Source: JAWXCB01 sp034440455
Lineage (GTDB): Bacteria > Bacteroidota > Bacteroidia > Chitinophagales > CAIOSU01
Direction of reading: 5' to 3'
Assembly (NCBI GenBank): GCA_034440455.1
Contig: JAWXCB010000019.1
Coordinates: forward strand, 62,001 to 126,000
DNA: 64,000 nucleotides
A program made the translations under genes and the position numbers. Below, in pieces: positions 33,698 to 41,800 of this stretch. The number at the start of each line of letters is the position of its first letter. Within the stretch, counting starts at the first letter, position 1. The notes beneath the pieces are model-generated. The model had not been told where the DNA came from and made no database searches. It saw nothing but the letters and a program-made list of their open reading frames with translations.

Positions 33698-34383
33698 CTG
33701 ATTGTGCGCTGCTCAATTCTTTTCTCGTAGTTAGTCCCTTGAAAAATCCGATGTACATAAATACCCGGTGTTTGAATTTGATTCGGGTCTAAGATGCCGA
33801 CAGGCACTAACTCTTCTACCTCAGCAACTGTAATCTTTCCTGCCATCGCCATCAACGGATTGAAGTTTCTTGAAGTGCCTCTGAAAATAAGATTGCCGGA
33901 AGTATCGCCTTTCCATGCTTTTATAAGTGCGAAATCTGATTTGAACGCATGTTCCATCAAATATTCTTTCCCATCAAAAACCCGTACTTCCTTTCCGTTC
34001 GCGATTTCAGTTCCAACGCCTGCGGGCGTAAAAAATGCCGGAATACCGTAGCCTGTCATCATGCAGCGGGTGGCAAGTGTACCCTGCGGAACTAAATCCA
34101 CTTCCAATTCGCCTGTGAGCATCTGCCGTTCAAACTCTGCATTCTCGCCTACATAAGATGAAATCATTTTTTTTACTTGCCGTCTTTGCAACATCAAGCC
34201 GATTCCGAAATCATCCACGCCTGCATTGTTGGAAATGCACGTGAGATTTTTCACGCCCTTTTTCACCAGCGCTGCAATACAGTTTTCGGGAATTCCGCTC
34301 AAGCCGAATCCGCCCAGCATCAATGTCATTCCATCCTGAATGTCATTGATTGCTTCGTCAGCGTTTGTTACAACTTTATCCAT
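33688..34383 (-). CDS. scoA: Succinyl-CoA:3-ketoacid CoA-transferase, subunit A
   Basis: Alpha subunit of the acetoacetate-activating CoA-transferase, 231 residues. The CoA-binding glycine-rich loop is MLGGFGLSGIPENCI; NNAGVDDFGIGLML, SSYVGENAEFERQMLTGELEVDLVPQGT and FFTPAGVGTEIANGKE are diagnostic. The C-terminus (YEKRIEQRTIRIR) runs into repeat sequence that supplies the stop. With scoB and the nearby HMG-CoA lyase it fits leucine and ketone-body breakdown to acetyl-CoA. Separation of the two subunit genes by about 470 bases is unusual, because scoA and scoB normally touch. Confidence 0.94.
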   Translation of the reverse strand: MDKVVTNADEAINDIQDGMTLMLGGFGLSGIPENCIAALVKKGVKNLTCISNNAGVDDFGIGLMLQRRQVKKMISSYVGENAEFERQMLTGELEVDLVPQGTLATRCMMTGYGIPAFFTPAGVGTEIANGKEVRVFDGKEYLMEHAFKSDFALIKAWKGDTSGNLIFRGTSRNFNPLMAMAGKITVAEVEELVPVGILDPNQIQTPGIYVHRIFQGTNYEKRIEQRTIRIR

Positions 34384-34799
34384 GCTTTTATTGATTCGAT
34401 AATTCGGTAATTCGATGATGATTGGCTGTTTCTCTTTGAAGATGAGATGATTTTAGAAATAATCTTTTTTAATGAAATAAGTTCAGCGAGAAGATAATCA
34501 CAGACTGGATAGCCTTTGGAATGCTTGCAAAGCAAAAGCCCGTATTCAGTTTCATCACCCTCCTTTGCAGCTATTTTGAATTTATGAATGAAGTCTTGCT
34601 TGCTTTCGGCATTTTGGGCTTCTCTAATATTTGCGTCAATTGAAGTTCCCGAACGCAAAAGTTGATTCGCGATTACAAATTTTCTCTGTTCGTTCAACAA
34701 TTCACAATACTCCACAATTTTCAAAGAAAATTCAAAAGACAACTTTAAAACTAAATTGTCTTTCTCATGGTAAAGTAAGTTATCTTCTTTTGCATTCAT
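34368..34799 (-). CDS. Four-helix-bundle (S23/IVP-type) protein, copy 2
   Basis: A full-length relative of copy 1, 143 residues from MNAKEDNLLYHEKDN. It shares LSFEFxLKIVEYCELLNE, RSGTSIxAxIREAQNAESK and DFIHKFKIAAKE, and adds the fourth helix YLLAELISLKKIISKIISSSK. The last 15-20 codons (SSSNYRIIES and beyond) are translated repeat DNA, and the frame runs 16 bases into the scoA start. It lies between scoA and the DUF4296 gene and is bounded by inverted arms at 34391-34422 and 34797-34834. Role unknown; not inside a 23S gene here. Confidence 0.85.
   Translation of the reverse strand: MNAKEDNLLYHEKDNLVLKLSFEFSLKIVEYCELLNEQRKFVIANQLLRSGTSIDANIREAQNAESKQDFIHKFKIAAKEGDETEYGLLLCKHSKGYPVCDYLLAELISLKKIISKIISSSKRNSQSSSNYRIIESIKAWIKL
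34391..34422. repeat. Left arm of four-helix-bundle unit 2
   Basis: TTGATTCGATAATTCGGTAA followed by TTCGATGATG lies just upstream of scoA and encodes the tail of four-helix-bundle copy 2. It is in the same orientation as 33219-33295 and inverted relative to 34797-34834. Confidence 0.72.
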
Positions 34800-34834
34800 C
34801 ATCGAATTACCGAATTATCAAATTATCGAATCAG
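34797..34834. repeat. Right arm of four-helix-bundle unit 2
   Basis: CATCATCGAATTACCGAATT followed by ATCAAATTATCGAATCA is the inverted counterpart of the left arm. It spans from the start codon of four-helix-bundle copy 2 to the TGA stop (34833-34831) of the DUF4296 gene. Confidence 0.72.
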
Positions 34835-35172
34835 GGGTTTCCCGCCTCAATTTTACTCAACTCTTCAATCACCTTCGTCATCATTTCATCCATCTTGCCC
34901 GGATTGCTTTCATAATAGGCAAACGTGCGTTCAAACTGCTCTTGTTGAATTCCATGCTTCTTAAAAATTTCCCCGTAGTTTGCATCAAGCAAAACGGCAA
35001 GCGAATCTTCACTCCACTTTTTTCCTTCTGCCATCGCTTCAAAAATATGGACATCCACCATTACTTCAACCATCTTTGCCTCCGGAAGCAAATTGCGCGG
35101 ACGCACATCCGAGTGTGTGCAGGAGGCAAACGCGATGAGCAAAAATATTTTTAAGAAATTTACCGGATGCAA
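34831..35172 (-). CDS. DUF4296 lipoprotein
   Basis: A small Bacteroidota lipoprotein, 113 residues. A short hydrophobic signal (FLKIFLLIAFASC) ends in a lipobox with cysteine 17. The conserved DUF4296 start LLPEAKMVEVMVDVHIFEAM is present, followed by a helical FKKHGIQQEQFERTFAYYESNPGKMDEM segment typical of the family. Function unknown. The only possible initiator is the TTG at 35172, since a TAA lies four codons further upstream. Its start overlaps that of the divergent yggS gene by six bases, and its TGA stop lies in repeat sequence. Confidence 0.85.
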   Translation of the reverse strand: MHPVNFLKIFLLIAFASCTHSDVRPRNLLPEAKMVEVMVDVHIFEAMAEGKKWSEDSLAVLLDANYGEIFKKHGIQQEQFERTFAYYESNPGKMDEMMTKVIEELSKIEAGNP

Positions 35173-35859
35173 GCAGAAGAGTTAAAACGGTTGCGAACAA
35201 ATTTACAGGAAAAAGGGGTGGAATTGATTGCCGTAAGCAAGTTCAAATCGCCTGTGCAAATCCTTGATGTGCATGACATGGAACAGCGCATTTTCGGGGA
35301 AAATAAAGTGCAGGAATTAGTTTCTAAATATGAGTTTCTGCCTCAAGACATTCAGTGGCACATGATTGGGCACTTGCAAAAGAATAAGGTGAAATATATC
35401 GTGCCGTTTGTAACGATGATTCAGTCGGTTGATAGCTTTGGATTGCTGCAAGAGATAAATAAAAAGGCGGCAAAGGTGGGGCGCATCATTGATTTTCTTT
35501 TCCAGATTTACATTGCGAAAGAAGAAACAAAATTCGGGCTGAGCGAAAAGGAATTACTTGACATGCTCGGCAGCCCTGAGTTCCTGCAAATGAAAAACGT
35601 GCGTGCGTGCGGAGTGATGGGAATCGCGACACTGACCGAAGATGAAAATATCGTGCGTGAAGAATTCCGTTCGCTAAAAAAAACTTTTGACAAAATAAAG
35701 CACGACTACTTCGCTGCTAATAACGACTTCAAAGAAATCTCGATGGGAATGTCTGACGATTATGAAATTGCCATTGAAGAAGGAAGCACGATGGTGCGGT
35801 TGGGTACTTTGATTTTTGGTGAACGCGCCACTGCTGTGTTTACTCTTGGCGAACTTTGA
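35167..35859 (+). CDS. yggS: YggS/PROSC-family PLP homeostasis protein
   Basis: A non-catalytic alanine-racemase-like barrel that binds PLP and keeps free PLP and branched-chain amino acid pools in balance. 230 residues. The PLP lysine is in LIAVSKFKSP (K25 region). FGENKVQELVSKYEFLP, WHMIGHLQKNKVKYIVPFVTMIQSVDS and the phosphate-binding FKEISMGMSDDYEIAIEEGSTMVRLGTLIFG are family signatures. The ATG at 35167 gives the expected short N-terminus. Its TGA stop is the first three bases of a GC-rich repeat. Confidence 0.95.
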   Translation: MQAEELKRLRTNLQEKGVELIAVSKFKSPVQILDVHDMEQRIFGENKVQELVSKYEFLPQDIQWHMIGHLQKNKVKYIVPFVTMIQSVDSFGLLQEINKKAAKVGRIIDFLFQIYIAKEETKFGLSEKELLDMLGSPEFLQMKNVRACGVMGIATLTEDENIVREEFRSLKKTFDKIKHDYFAANNDFKEISMGMSDDYEIAIEEGSTMVRLGTLIFGERATAVFTLGEL

Positions 35860-36042
35860 CCTCACCCCGCCCCTCTTTCGCTGGGAGAGGGAGTCCAAAC
35901 TCTATTTCATTGAAAAAGAAAATTAAGAACAAGGAAAATCTTAACTGATTTCATTTTTTGACAAGAAACAGAACTAAACTTATTCGCTCAATGCGATAAT
36001 GTCAGTACACCCTCTCCTTTGGAGAGGGTTGGGGTGAGGCTA
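35858..36042. repeat. Inverted pair of CTCACCCC-type repeats between yggS and mvaB
   Basis: The left arm at 35860-35893 (CCTCACCCCGCCCCTC, then GGGAGAGGGAGTCC) and the right arm at 36008-36041 (ACCCTCTCCTTTGGAGAGGG, then TTGGGGTGAGGC) are inverted relative to each other, about 115 bases apart, with no gene between. Each arm also folds on itself (CTCTCC/GGAGAG). The yggS TGA and the mvaB TAG sit at the outer edges of the two arms. Same family as the arms inside leuS and after the subtilase gene. Confidence 0.8.
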
Positions 36043-36891
36043 AACCGGAAACACTTTCGCAGCTATCTGCAGCGCTTCGTTCAAATTTTCTCTGTTCAAT
36101 CCCAACTCTTCTTTCTTCTCATCAAAATATGCCACGAGATTTTCCGTAGGCATGTTACCGGTTAAATCATCTTTCGCCATCGGACAGCCGCCAAAACCTT
36201 TTATCGCGCCATCGAAGCGCTTGCATCCGCTTTTATATGCCGCTTCCACTTTTTCGCGCCACGTGTCGGGAGTGGTGTGGAAGTGCGCTCCAAATTCTAC
36301 GTGGCTGAATGTTTGCGTGAGATGCTGAAAGAACATTTCTATCACCCCGGGCTTTGCAACCCCAATCGTGTCGGAGAGCGAAATATATTTCACGTTGAAT
36401 TTATCAATCTCGCACATCCACTGCTCCGCAATCTCGATGCTCCACGGGTCGCCATAGGGATTGCCAAACGCCATGGAGAGATACACCACAAACTCTTTTC
36501 CCTTGCGGTCAGCCAATTCGCGGATTGCGGCAACGGTCTTCAGCGACTTCTGCATATCAGAGTTGGTGTTGCGGTGCTGAAATGTTTCCGAGATGGAAAA
36601 CGGATAACCGAGATACGTGATTTGCGGATAGCGGCTCGCCTCAATCGCACCGCGCACATTCGCCACAATCACCGAAAGTTTTGTCGCTGAATCTTTCCAG
36701 TTGATTTTCTCCAGCACCTCAGCCGTATCCGCCATCTGCGGGATGTAGCGCGCGGAAACAAAGCTGCCCGCGTCCAGCGTGTCGAAACCCACTTGCAGTA
36801 AAGCATTCAAATACTTAATCTTTGATTCAGTCGGGATAAATATTTTTATCCCTTGCATGGCATCGCGGGGGCATTCGATAATCTTAATCAC
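36040..36891 (-). CDS. mvaB: Hydroxymethylglutaryl-CoA lyase
   Basis: Cleaves HMG-CoA to acetoacetate and acetyl-CoA, the last step of leucine degradation. 283 residues, a TIM barrel. IECPRDAMQG at the start carries the catalytic Arg-Asp pair. FDTLDAGSFVSARYIPQMAD, LSDTIGVAKPG and GAHFHTTPDTW (metal-binding H-x-H) follow, then GFGGCPMAKDDLTGNMPTE with the catalytic cysteine loop. The acetoacetate produced is the substrate of ScoAB encoded 3 kb away. Its TAG stop lies at the edge of a repeat arm. Confidence 0.94.
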   Translation of the reverse strand: MIKIIECPRDAMQGIKIFIPTESKIKYLNALLQVGFDTLDAGSFVSARYIPQMADTAEVLEKINWKDSATKLSVIVANVRGAIEASRYPQITYLGYPFSISETFQHRNTNSDMQKSLKTVAAIRELADRKGKEFVVYLSMAFGNPYGDPWSIEIAEQWMCEIDKFNVKYISLSDTIGVAKPGVIEMFFQHLTQTFSHVEFGAHFHTTPDTWREKVEAAYKSGCKRFDGAIKGFGGCPMAKDDLTGNMPTENLVAYFDEKKEELGLNRENLNEALQIAAKVFPV

Positions 36892-36961
36892 AGGTGTAAA
36901 TAAATTCGTTGTAAAGATAAATTATCTCTCCATTTGAATACTGAACTTATCACAGAGACGG

Positions 36962-37032
36962 TTCGACTTCAGTCACAGTGACAACATCGTGCATTGCAAA
37001 AATTTTTGTTTGTCAACCCAAACGAAGTTGAA
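36962..37032. repeat. TTCGAC..TGACAA palindromic repeat, upstream copy
   Basis: The arm TTCGACTTCAGTCACAGTGA (36962-) and the inverted TTGTCAACCCAAACGAAGTT (37010-) flank a GCATTGCAAAAATTTTTG centre. It is a diverged copy of the element at 38772-38840, in the same orientation, so the pair brackets the subtilase gene. Confidence 0.65.
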
Positions 37033-37131
37033 GGCTGTTCTTTTAGAAACTTCGATTCCCAACTTATAGCTGATATTTTTTACCTTCGGCATCTTTCAGG
37101 CATTTCACACATTACCATAAATCTCCAAGCT

Positions 37132-38706
37132 ATGCGCAAACTAAAACCGTTGCTTTTCACAGTTCTTTTTTTTCTTATTACGAACCGCGCATTTCCCCAA
37201 ACGATTGACTCGCTGTTTGTTGACGGAGCCCTCTATGCAAAACTCTATGATACATCTTCCGCACATCTTGATTTGGTGTCGCCTCCGCTTAATGCGTTGG
37301 TGCAGACTTACGGACTTGATACCTTGTATTGGCCCTTCAGATTACTCAACAGTGTGCCGCTTCACCAAACTTATCGCCTCCAATTCTCCGACATCAGCAA
37401 CGTGGATTCTCTTATCCAGGAATTAGAGGCACTGCCCATGATAGAATATGCGGAGAAAGTGCCGCTTGTCACCAACAATTTTGAACCAAATGACCTTCAT
37501 CCCAATCAGGCACAATACCTCTCAAGAATTTTGGCGGAACAGGCATGGAACATTACCAAAGGATCAACGCAGATTGTTGTTGCTGTCATTGACAATGGCG
37601 TAAGGCTTACGCATGAAGACCTTGCCGCCAACATCTGGATCAACCCGGGTGAAATACCCGGTAACGGAATAGATGATGAGGGGAATGGGTTCATTGATGA
37701 TATCAATGGTTTTGATGTTGCCGATAATGATAATAATCCCAATCCACCGCTCGGTATTGCCGGCAACAGCGATTTTAATCACGGCACACATTGCGCGGGC
37801 ATTGTTTCAGCGACAACCGACAATGGAAAAGGTATTGCTTCAATCGGCTTTAATTTAAAAATCATGCCTGTGAAAACAGTGAGCAATACCGGCAATGGCC
37901 GATCGCTGACACATGCATTTGAAGGCGTTTCCTACGCGATGCGCTCGGGAGCGGATGTCATCAGCATGTCGTTTGGCGGAGAGTTTTCTCAATCTCAAAT
38001 ACGCACGATCACGAACCTGATGAATGCCGGATTCAATGCGGGCATCGTATTGGTGGCAGCCGCAGGAAATGAAAATGTCAACGTGCCTTTTGTCCCTGCG
38101 TCAATTCCGAATGTAATCAGCGTGGGAGCTACCAACAGCAACAACGACCAGAAGGCTTCATTCAGCAATTTTGGAACTACCGTTGATGTGATGGCTCCCG
38201 GTGTCAATATTTTCAGCACACTCGGCAATGCGAATAATTCCTATGGCTTCCTGAGCGGCACCTCCATGGCATGCCCTTTAGTGGCTGGACTGGCGGGGCT
38301 GATTCTTTCCGTAAATCCGGGCTTCACACCAACACAGGTAAATGACGCATTAATCAATGGGTGCGATAATATCATCGCGCAAAACCCGGGATTCAACGGG
38401 CAAATCGGTGCTGGAAGAGTAAATGCGCAGAAGACACTTTCCCAGATAACAACTATCAGAGAATCAAAAACGGAAACGCCTATTGTCCTATATCCGAATC
38501 CGGTGGAAGAAATTTTGCATATCCGCCTTGAAACAAATGAGGCTGTTGAGGTCCAGGTATTCAATACGCTTGGACAAGTTGTTTACGAAGACAAATTTTT
38601 CGGGAATTATTTTACAATTCCCCTTACTGAAATAGAAGACGGAATGCACACGATTAGCGTGCAGACAACTTCAGGAGCGTGGCGAAAAAAAATCCTTAAG
38701 ATTTAA
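37132..38706 (+). CDS. Secreted S8 (subtilisin-like) peptidase with T9SS sorting domain
   Basis: An exported serine protease of 524 residues. The ATG at 37132 begins a signal peptide (MRKLKPLLFTVLFFLITNRAFPQ); 46 in-frame codons upstream are translated repeat and are left out. A propeptide-like region (about 25-125) is followed by the S8 domain: catalytic Asp in VVAVIDNGVRLTHED, His in HGTHCAGIVSATTDNGKG and Ser in LSGTSMACPLVAGLAG, all intact. The C-terminal 75 residues are a type A T9SS sorting domain (VLYPNPVEEILHI, VQVFNTLGQVVYED, MHTISVQTTSGAWRKKILKI), so the enzyme should reach the cell surface or medium. Stand-alone gene bracketed by repeats. Confidence 0.94.
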   Translation: MRKLKPLLFTVLFFLITNRAFPQTIDSLFVDGALYAKLYDTSSAHLDLVSPPLNALVQTYGLDTLYWPFRLLNSVPLHQTYRLQFSDISNVDSLIQELEALPMIEYAEKVPLVTNNFEPNDLHPNQAQYLSRILAEQAWNITKGSTQIVVAVIDNGVRLTHEDLAANIWINPGEIPGNGIDDEGNGFIDDINGFDVADNDNNPNPPLGIAGNSDFNHGTHCAGIVSATTDNGKGIASIGFNLKIMPVKTVSNTGNGRSLTHAFEGVSYAMRSGADVISMSFGGEFSQSQIRTITNLMNAGFNAGIVLVAAAGNENVNVPFVPASIPNVISVGATNSNNDQKASFSNFGTTVDVMAPGVNIFSTLGNANNSYGFLSGTSMACPLVAGLAGLILSVNPGFTPTQVNDALINGCDNIIAQNPGFNGQIGAGRVNAQKTLSQITTIRESKTETPIVLYPNPVEEILHIRLETNEAVEVQVFNTLGQVVYEDKFFGNYFTIPLTEIEDGMHTISVQTTSGAWRKKILKI

Positions 38707-38708
38707 GA

Positions 38709-38749
38709 GCCTCACCCCCGCCCCCTCTCCAAAAGGAGAGGGGAGACCG
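38709..38749. repeat. CTCACCCC-type GC-rich repeat after the subtilase gene
   Basis: GCCTCACCCCCGCCCCCTCT then CCAAAAGGAGAGGGG begins two bases past the subtilase TAA. Same family and orientation as the arms at 35860 and 40184. The CTCTCC/GGAGAG core forms a hairpin, but no T-tract follows, so it is not a standard terminator. Confidence 0.75.
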
Positions 38750-38771
38750 AGCAGTAACGCTTTGAACACGG

Positions 38772-38840
38772 TTCGACTGCGCTCACCTGACAACATAGTG
38801 GATTGCAAAAACTTTATTTGTCAGCCTGAGCGAAGTCGAA
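38772..38840. repeat. TTCGAC..TGACAA palindromic repeat, downstream copy
   Basis: TTCGACTGCGCTCACCTGAC (38772-) pairs with TTGTCAGCCTGAGCGAAGTC (38818-) in inverted orientation around GGATTGCAAAAACTTTATT. Well-preserved member of the family also seen at 36962-37032 and, in frame, at 58790-58860. Confidence 0.75.
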
Positions 38841-38868
38841 GGCTGCTCATCTGGAAAATGAAAACACG

Positions 38869-41800
38869 TCAGACAACGATATTGATAATCTTCCCCGGCA
38901 CGTAGATGAATTTTTTGGGTGGCTTTCCTTCGAGCCATTTTTGAATGACTTCGGATGCAAGCACTTCTGCTTCCACTTTTCCCTGCTCAATATTCAACGC
39001 CAACTCAATCTTTGTGCGCAGCTTGCCATTGATGGAAACGGGATATTCAAACGCGCTTTCCACCAAATATTTTTGATTGAATTCAGGATACGCAACTGCC
39101 GTCACCGAGCCTTCGTTCTTCATCTGCTCCCACAACTCTTCTGCAACGTGTGGAGCAAAGGGCGCAAGCAACACCACCAATTCTTGCAACACCGCTTTCT
39201 TGTGGCATTTAAAATCCGTTAAATCATTCACGCACACCATGAACGTGCTGATGCAGGTGTTGAATGAAAACCGCTCGATGTCTTCACGGATTTTTTTAAT
39301 TACCTTGTGCAGCACCTTCAATTCCTGGTCAGTTGGTGCTTCATCATTTACAAGAAATTTCGTGTCCTCATAAAACAATCGCCACAGCTTTCTCATAAAC
39401 TTCGACACGCCATCAATGCCATTCGTATTCCACGGCTTGCTCTGCTCAATCGGACCAAGAAACATTTCATACATGCGAAAAGTATCAGCGCCATATTGAC
39501 CAATGATGTCATCAGGGTTGACGACATTCAGTTTAGACTTAGACATTTTTTCGACTTCACGAGTGCAGATGAATGCTCCATCATCTTCAGTGATAATCTC
39601 ATAATGACCTTCATCTTGGAGAGTTTTAACCCAATCGTTAATATCCAACTCGTCTTTAGATGAAACCAAACTCACATTGACCTGTTTTGGTTTTGCTATC
39701 GGAGTATCTCCAAATTTTATTTGAACCTTATTAAAGTCGGTAGCTTGAAAATGTTTTTTAAAGGCTGGTAATAAAAACGCAGTGTCCCTTTCTTTAATCG
39801 CTTTTTCTATTTTGTTTTTTGAAACGAATATTTGTGGTCTTTTGTTAGAATCGAATTCTGTTTCTCCAGTAATAACATATTCTAAATCTCCAATTTTATT
39901 GGCAAAGGCTGATACTCCGGTAATCATCCCCTGATTCACCAACCGTTTAAACGGCTCCACTTTACTTACATATCCCCTATCAAATAAAAACTTCTGCCAG
40001 AAGCGCGCATAGAGCAAATGCCCCACGGCATGTTCGGTGCCGCCAATGTAGAGGTCAACATCCTGCCAGTATTGTTCGGCTTCCTTTGAGATAAACGCCT
40101 TGTCATTCAGCGGGTCCATGTAGCGCAAAAAATACCACGAGCTGCCCGCCCAGCCGGGCATGGTGGTGGTTTCGAGACGGAAAGCCTCACCCCCCGCCCC
40201 CCTCTCCAAAGGAGAGGGGGAGTCCGGAGAGTTGTACTCTTCCATAGTTGGCTTTGAATCAAGTTTTGTCTTGATTTTCGCTACTACTTCATCTGTGTTT
40301 TTTTTGACTTCATCATTTGTAAACCGGATTACTTCAAACCCTCTTTGCTCTAATTCATACGTTCTGTGTTTGTCATACTCTTTTTGCTCCGCATCTAAAT
40401 AAACTCCTCCGTCAACTTCAATCACAACTTTTTTACTCAGGCAAACAAAATCAGCAATGAAAATATCAATCGCATGTTGCCTGCGGATTTTATGACTAAT
40501 GATATTATTCCTAATTCTTTCCCATAAAACTTCTTCTGCCTCTGTTTGATTTTTCCTCAATTCCCTCCCCTGCTCTTTCAATGTTTCCCAACTTTTTTTC
40601 TCTGAAGTATGGTAACCCGGTTCAGACTCCCTCTCCTCTGGAGAGGGGCGGGGTGAGGCTATACCTTTTTGCGAAGCAACGTGACTCTGCTCGGACTCTC
40701 CTCTCCTTTGGAGAGGGGTTGGGGGTGAGGCTTCTCCTCTGTGTGGTGAGGCTTTTCCCGGAGCATACTTCCAACTCTCCAACTTCGCCAATGGCGGCTC
40801 GCCATCTTCGCTTGGCTTAAAATCTTCCATCTGCGGCAACAACAACGGCAACTCACTTTCATCCAGTGGATAAGGCACTTCGCCTTTGTAATAAATCGGT
40901 ATCGGCTCGCCCCAGTAGCGCTGCCTGCCGAAAATCGCATCACGCAGGCGGTATTGCACCCTGCGCTTACCGATTTCGCGCTTTTCAATTTCCGTGTTGA
41001 TAGCATCAAGCGCATCAAGCACTTCCATGCCGTTTAGAAAGCCGGAGTTAATCATCTTGCCGAGCTTGTCATCGCGTGTTGCGCCAGGATACATGCCCTT
41101 ATCAATCACGTCAATAATCGGCAGGTTGAAATGCGTGGCAAAGGCGTTGTCGCGGTCGTCATCCGAAGGCACCGCCATAATCGCGCCCGTGCCATAGCCC
41201 ATCAGCACATATTCACTGATGAACACCGGAATTTTTTCACCCGTAAACGGATTCAACGCCAGCGCGCCCGTGAACGCGCCCGTGACCTTCTTCACCTCTG
41301 ATTGTCTTTCTCTTTCTGAGCGCGACTGCACGTAGTTGCGATAGTCAAGCACTTCCTGCGCGTGGTCGGGCGAAGTAATCACATCCACCAGCGGATGCTC
41401 AGGCGCAAGCACCATAAACGTCACCCCGAAAATCGTGTCGGGGCGCGTGGTGTAGATTTCCAACTGCATGTTAAACTCCGGCAAATCGAAAAACACAAGC
41501 GCGCCTTCCGAGCGACCAATCCAGTTGCGCTGCATCTCTTTCATGCTGTCGCTCCACGCGAGCGCATCCAAATCATTCAAGAGTCTTTCCGCATATGCCG
41601 TGATGCGCAGAAACCACTGGCGCATTTTCTTTTTCACCACCGGATGTCCGCCCCGCTCCGAACGACCGTCTTTCACTTCATCATTCGCGAGCACCGTACC
41701 CAATTCGGGACACCAGTTCACTTCCGCATACGAGAGAGATGCCAAGCGGTAACTCATCAAAATTTCCTGCTTCTTCTTCTCCTCAAAATCATTCCACTCA

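Noticed and set aside
35858..38749. GC-rich CTCTCC/GGAGAG hairpins as rho-independent terminators
   Set aside because: They lack a following T-tract, occur in both orientations and also inside coding sequence, so they are dispersed repeats first; a terminator effect would be secondary.
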